Of a stretch of DNA of 64,000 nt, positions 59,000 through 64,000 are shown piece by piece. Location: assembly GCA_007258455.2 (NCBI GenBank), contig VDFB02193867.1, positions 569,598,656-569,662,655 of the forward strand, read 5' to 3'. Under the pieces are notes generated by a model. That model was not told where the DNA came from, did no database searches, and worked only from the letters and a program-made list of their open reading frames with translations. Origin of the DNA: Sequoia sempervirens (taxonomy: Eukaryota > Streptophyta > Pinopsida > Cupressales > Cupressaceae). Position 1 is the first letter of the stretch. Every line of letters begins with the position of its first letter. The translations under genes and the position numbers were made by a program.

Positions 59000-61530
59000 T
59001 GATCAGGCTCTTAACATCAAATGAAAGGAAGCAAAGGGGAAAAATATGATTCCTACGCTAATCTATGAGAGGATATATGTATAAAAATTAAACTAATCAA
59101 ATATTTACAAGAAAATAAACCCAAAAAAATATATTATAACAAAATGAGTTACATTGGAAAATCCTTTCGGGAGAAAAATCCCACACTCCAAAGAAAATTA
59201 ATGTATTATTCAGTAATCAAATGTTGTTGATATATTTGTGGAGTCTAAGCCTTTATAGAGGTATCACCAACTTAAGATTTGGAGTAGTTTTGGAAGCATA
59301 ATAATATGTACAAAACTTACTATCAAAACCTCCATCTTAAGCACCCAATAAAAAAGAAAACACAATACATAAAATCATCATTTGTTAATTAGGAAACCAT
59401 AAGCTAAAAATACCTAAAATATGGTGGCCAAATCTATAGATAAAAATGCAACACCCAAATCCCAAAATGAGTACTCAAGCTAAAAATAACATATTCCTTC
59501 CAACTACCATAAGCTCATCATAACTCACCCACCAACTCAAGTGCTCCATTTTGGCTCCATTATCTCCATTTGAATATGTCTTACGACTTGTCAAAACATA
59601 TGTCATAAGTTGTTCAACAAGTGTAATTCCCTCTTATAACTATTTTAAGTATCATATATAAATGTTTTACATTTCCAACGTGGGAGGCCCAACTTCCAAA
59701 GGTCATAACTCTTGATTTGAGAAGTTGTTTATGTTCATTTTTTAACATTACTAACCTCAAATAGGTATATGTATCAATATCCCTAAAAGTGATGTTGAAC
59801 TGTCTAGAATTATTTTTGGGGCCTAAAATGAATGAGTTTTTCTATTTTATTGCTTGAAAAATATATTTTTTAAATTTTAAACTCTGTGAGAGGTTGAGAC
59901 ACCTTTCTAACACTCCAAACTATTCAAAATCTCCCAAGTCTCCCCCATATTATAATAATCAATTCCTTCTTGACTACTCCTACTAGGTGCTCAAATATTT
60001 CCTTTACAGTTGTAAATGTGGTAAGTGAGACTAGACCACCAAATTCAAGCTTCATGGATGAAAGAGACTCATAGTGATCAAGTGAAAAATCTTGGCCAAG
60101 AAGGAAATTTTCTTGAACATAATTTTTTATAATAGATTTAACCAAAGCCAAGTCCTGAATAAGAGCCATGAGATTGGAGATAAATGTCAATGCAATTTTA
60201 TTAATAATCCTATTTCTATTAGTAGCTTCCAAACATTCAATCTCCACAACCTCTCTTGTGGAACTTTCAATTGCATAAGATTTCATAATAAAAATGTATT
60301 TATTATTCATTCATAGACTAGGCTAATGAAGGCCAAGTCTCATTTATCCATAGAGAGATGAATGCATAGATGCATGCCTTCCAGAAGTAGAAGTAAAAAA
60401 ATTAAGCTTAAATGTTTGAATTTGTGAGAAAAGGGGATATATGTTGCATGGAATATTGAACTAGTTCATTAGATGTGTGAAGTGTGAAAAACTTAGAGTG
60501 TTAACTATCCCATATCCATAATTTATGAATTCACACCTCAATTCTAGTAAGAATTATTACAAGAGACAACAATTTATGAACAATGTATAATTATTTGATT
60601 ATTTTCAATGATATATCCCATTTCATATATATTATAGCCTAAGCTTTTGAATCATTTCTTACCATTATGGTTTTGTTACTTCAACTACCGTGAGCTTATC
60701 CAAATGTTATGTAACACCATTTGCTTCTTGTTAGAAACAATTGAAGGTAAAGAATAAAATAATCAAGCAATGACCAAGCTTCTGATAGAATATTTTCAAC
60801 TTTCAATTGTGAGACTTTGTTTTAGATAGCATAAAATATGATCATAGAGTCTCCTTTAATGTGAAGATATGTAATTATAACTTGATGTGCAATTTGGAGA
60901 CGTAATGATTTATCCTCAATATTGGTTCCTCTTGCTAATTTCTTGGAGGCATCCCATATAATAATTCTTGGATGGTCTCTAATTACACATTATGCTTTAT
61001 AAGGGGCTTGAATTTTCCTTATTTGTAACATCAAAGTTCATTTTGAAGGAACCATTAGGGCGAGTCCACTTAATGTTTCTCCTTTTCATTGAATCTAGTT
61101 TAACTTTGGTACCTGACCTGCACAGTCCTAACCATTTATTCCTAATTAATTACTTTTGTATAAGGATTTATTAATAAAATCATAAGATTAATATGCATTT
61201 CAATTCATCATTTTTTCTAAATTGGTTTATCCCACATGCTTCAGAAGTAGTAGTCCCTTTTTGTATAGTTATCATAAATAAAGAGTTTGATGGTAGAATG
61301 GATCATCCATGAATTATATTGTATTGATCATTACTCTAAGAGGTTGTTTCCTCAAAGAGGCTAATAATATATTTTAATGTGAATATATCATTTTAATGCA
61401 ATATTATTCTTATGTTTACATATGTAACAAATATTTTATATATCTATTATTTAGTTCATTTCTTGCAGAAAGGACCAATATTTTGTTACAACATATTATG
61501 TTTTAGGCCTTATACAAATATCCACCATAT
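59000..61530. other. AT-rich stretch, one unassigned ORF
   Basis: The longest ORF is 128 codons on the minus strand at 59924-60310 (includes SSTREVVEIECLEATNRN). It is helical and lysine-rich with no recognised family, possibly a retroelement gag piece. Nothing else is supported. Confidence 0.4.
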
Positions 61531-61531
61531 C

Positions 61532-61663
61532 CTCTCACCTCACCCTCTTGGGATCTTGGTGATTAAAAGTGGCTAAGAAGAAAAAACACTAAGCATGCTC
61601 TCACCTCACCCTCTTGGGATCTTGGTGTTTAGAAAATGGCTAAGAAGCAACAACACTAAGATT
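61532..61663 (+). repeat. Tandem duplication, 2 x 66 bp
   Basis: CTCTCACCTCACCCTCTTGG starts both units, at 61532 and 61598, followed by GGCTAAGAAG and CACTAAG in each. Confidence 0.9.
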
Positions 61664-62026
61664 TTGCCTCAATTTTTTTCTTCCTTATAATTTTTAGATT
61701 TTTAAGGCAAGTTTCTACCAATGGAGTAGTTCCTTTACATTAAAATCAACAAAAATTTACAAAATTTTATTCTTTTAAGCTTGTTGTAATTATTGATAAC
61801 CTAATGTGGTCTAGTGTGAATCAATAATTGTAGACCACAAGCTAGCTCATTCATTCTCTCTATTTGGTTGAGAGAAAGTAGATCAAGCATATAACTAATA
61901 AAATTTGTATACTTCTCCGTGTTATTTTTTTTTTTATTCCTTCATGATATATCTCAATGGATTTCTCAAGGTATTTGGTATGCCTTGCCTTCACAATATC
62001 AATGGTATCATCAATGCATCATTTCC

Positions 62027-62126
62027 TTGGTGCTTTGTTGAAGGTTGATATGGTTATGATAACATCCCACACTAGGTTGGTGCTTTTTTGAAGGTTGATA
62101 TGGTTGTGATAACATCCCACACTAGG
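62027..62126 (+). repeat. Tandem duplication, 2 x 50 bp
   Basis: The unit starts TTGGTGCTTTGTTGAAGG and ends CACACTAGG. The copies differ at two positions (G/T and A/G). Confidence 0.95.
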
Positions 62127-62599
62127 TTACATTTTGAGGAGAGAATTTCTCAATAGTTTCCTCAACTCTTCCTTCCTAATGTGAGTATAATGGTGGATTA
62201 AAATATTTCTATTATTACTTCATATGTGTATGTGACCTGAATGCAATCTACTCATTTTGAGTACTTATTGAATCATCATTTTCATTACCGTGGAACCTAT
62301 TTTTGGAATCCTCTTGAGTTGGTCCATCCACCCATCTTGTAAACATTGACAGTTTGTGCTTGAACTCCAAGAACTAGTGGTCATATTTGGTTTCTAATGT
62401 TTTAGAGCTCCATATATAGTGATGCAAGAGCCACTTTCGTCACATTTAAATTCAACATGAAGAAAAATGTGAGACTCGAAGAGGAATTAGGCGATCAACG
62501 AACATGCTATGTTTCAAGATGGCAAAGACTTTTCTATAGTTATGATTTATTCTAGTCCTAGCCAAGATCCTACATCTTTCAAGACAATCATGCTTGGTT

Positions 62600-62960
62600 C
62601 ATATTTTGTTCCTTGCTTAGCTAGGTGATCCACCACTATGTTTGCTTCTCTGAAGACACACGATAGATGGTGAAGTCATTGATTTTTCCAAGTAACTCAT
62701 TGATTTGTTCTATTCCATTTGAAATTTTCTACTTAACTACATTGTTTGATAAGATGGACTTTATTGTGATTTACGAATCACCTTTTATAGATCTATTAAG
62801 GACACTTTTTCAAGAAAAAAGTATTCCTTCGAGGAGAGTGACACGCTTAGCGTCATTATTCATTCCTTTAGGGATTATTAGGGTAGAAACCTTATATTGA
62901 TAGTTTTCAAATATAAAAACATGATTTTTTTGGCTAAGATGGATTCTCCATATAGGTTCT
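62600..62960 (-). pseudogene. LINE RNase H fragment
   Basis: The minus strand reads MNNDAKRVTLLEGILFS, then RSIKGDS with a stop, then ISNGIEQINELLGKINDFTIYRV and an SLAN-like end. This follows the C-terminal two thirds of the plant LINE RNase H domain (the AEL helix, the EGDS strand, then the helix before the ADxLA motif). The acidic residues are partly lost. No adjoining RT was found within the window. Confidence 0.6.
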
Positions 62961-63324
62961 AATGTAGGTTGAGAGGGTTTCCCTCCAAAATTATGCCATC
63001 ACATAACCTCTATATACACTCTTGTGCTTACACATACCCTTAGGTATATTAGAATACCCTCTAGGTGTTTGAAAAACTAGCCCCAAGATTCTATTAATCA
63101 TTTAGAAATTTTGGTGTATTTGTAAACAATATACCCCAATAAGCTACTTACATTGTACTTGATTCATCTAGAGTAGTATAACTATATGGTCACAAGCTAA
63201 GCACTCCCTCCAAAGACCTTCATTTTTTCCATTCCATATTCCCACCCTAGTCTATTTGGAATTGGACAACACCACTACTAATGATTATTGTGATTAACTT
63301 TGGAAAACCATATTTTACAATTTT

Positions 63325-63480
63325 ATTATGATTAGTGGGATTTATTATAGTTTCTAACTATATTATGATTAGTGTGAATATGTTTAAAGAGGTTTTTAAT
63401 AGCTTCTAGTTATAGTTTCTAACCATATTATGATTAGTGCGATTATGTTCAAAGGGTTTTTTTTATAGCTTCTAGTTTGA
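63325..63480 (+). repeat. Imperfect tandem repeat around TTATGATTAGTG
   Basis: TTATGATTAGTG recurs at about 63327, 63365 and 63432, with TAGTTTCTAAC and ATAGCTTCTAG companions, giving a unit near 70 bp plus a partial copy. Confidence 0.8.
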
Positions 63481-63489
63481 TTGTGATAA

Positions 63490-64000
63490 ACATGGCTATT
63501 TCTCTACATTAGATATATGCTATATTGAGATATAAATTATAAAGACTATCCACATTTCCAAGCCACACATATCTAAAATTTCAAAGTAAACCTTAGGTAA
63601 AATGTGGGTATTTTATTTTTTTATCATTCATCTATTTAACTATTTATGACCATCTCTTCAAGCTAATCACTTTTGTGCAAAAAAATGGCATATTTTTTTT
63701 TAGCCACTTTGGGAACCCTCCTACTATTGAGAAACCTATTGACTTGGAGGAGTTTAAGTTTCTCATCTCTCCCTTACTAAGTTGAGGTTAATTTCCTATA
63801 GATCATGAACCATTCCATTATTTCTTTGATGATATCAACTCTAGTTCTCACTCTAGTAGAATGCCTTGGGGACTAAAACTTGATTTCCATAAAAAATATG
63901 GTACAAACCTTGCAAGTTACATATACTATATTGAGAAATAGTTTACTCTTTGTAGTGATAATTGGAGGGACATGGTCCCTATTTCTTCATTCAATTGGGA
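63490..64000. other. Stretch without recognised gene at the window end
   Basis: Open fragments exist on the plus strand but stops are frequent and no family was recognised. Confidence 0.4.

Noticed and set aside
59924..60310. 128-codon minus-strand ORF as a gene
   Set aside because: No family, AT-rich surroundings, no neighbouring signals; kept only as a note in the spacer entry.
1..64000. CRISPR arrays, operons, rRNA or prokaryotic systems
   Set aside because: No regularly spaced repeats or rRNA seen; plant transposons, plant-type PPR and TATA-driven LTRs show a eukaryotic nuclear genome.

Overview
This window looks like nuclear intergenic DNA of a large seed-plant genome, most likely a gymnosperm. 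It has one convincing intact protein gene, a P-class pentatricopeptide repeat (PPR) gene. Almost everything else is decayed, nested transposable elements: a hAT transposase, two L1-type LINEs plus a third LINE fragment, Ty1/copia and Ty3/gypsy pieces, a miniature LTR element, and a non-autonomous LTR element with giant LTRs. The gymnosperm assignment is inference from the age and density of the decayed elements and from the style of the gag-like remnants. No species-diagnostic gene is present.

Layout. 0.2-2.3 kb: hAT transposase pseudogene (+). 2.3-5.3 kb: no recognised gene, a GATA/GATT microsatellite and one small ORF. 5.37-7.07 kb: PPR gene (-). 8.64-15.34 kb: nearly full-length L1-type LINE (+) with ORF1, endonuclease, RT, zinc-binding and RNase H regions, all broken. 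15.5-16.3 kb: pyrimidine-rich repeat tract. 17.4-21.3 kb: second LINE, 5'-truncated (-), carrying a 328-bp miniature LTR (TRIM) element at 18744-19071 with matching 5-bp target duplications. 22-25.4 kb: degenerate motif repeats, then an unidentified retroelement-like ORF remnant (+). 25.4-32.1 kb: Ty3/gypsy gag-protease remnant (-) bracketed by an identical 63-bp direct repeat.

The most striking object is 33451-50005: two direct repeats of about 5.7 kb with TG...CA ends, flanked outside by the same 8 bp (ATAACTAT), around a 5.2-kb interior with no recognisable pol. A tRNA-Asn-like primer-binding site at 44272-44289, TATA boxes and gag-like ORFs place the element on the minus strand. Unexpectedly, the opposite inner LTR edge carries a second, tRNA-Arg-like primer site facing the other way, where a polypurine tract is expected. 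The interior ORF remnant has three C-X2-H-X3/4-H-X4-C modules.

50-64 kb: scattered relics, namely copia pol (-), copia gag (+ and -), a copia-type LTR at 57769-58150, a cinnamyl-alcohol-dehydrogenase-like exon relic (-), a PLS-type PPR pseudogene (-), a LINE RNase H fragment (-) and short tandem duplications. Only the PPR gene is likely to make a working protein. The rest records repeated insertion and slow decay, with CpG loss especially visible in the giant LTRs.
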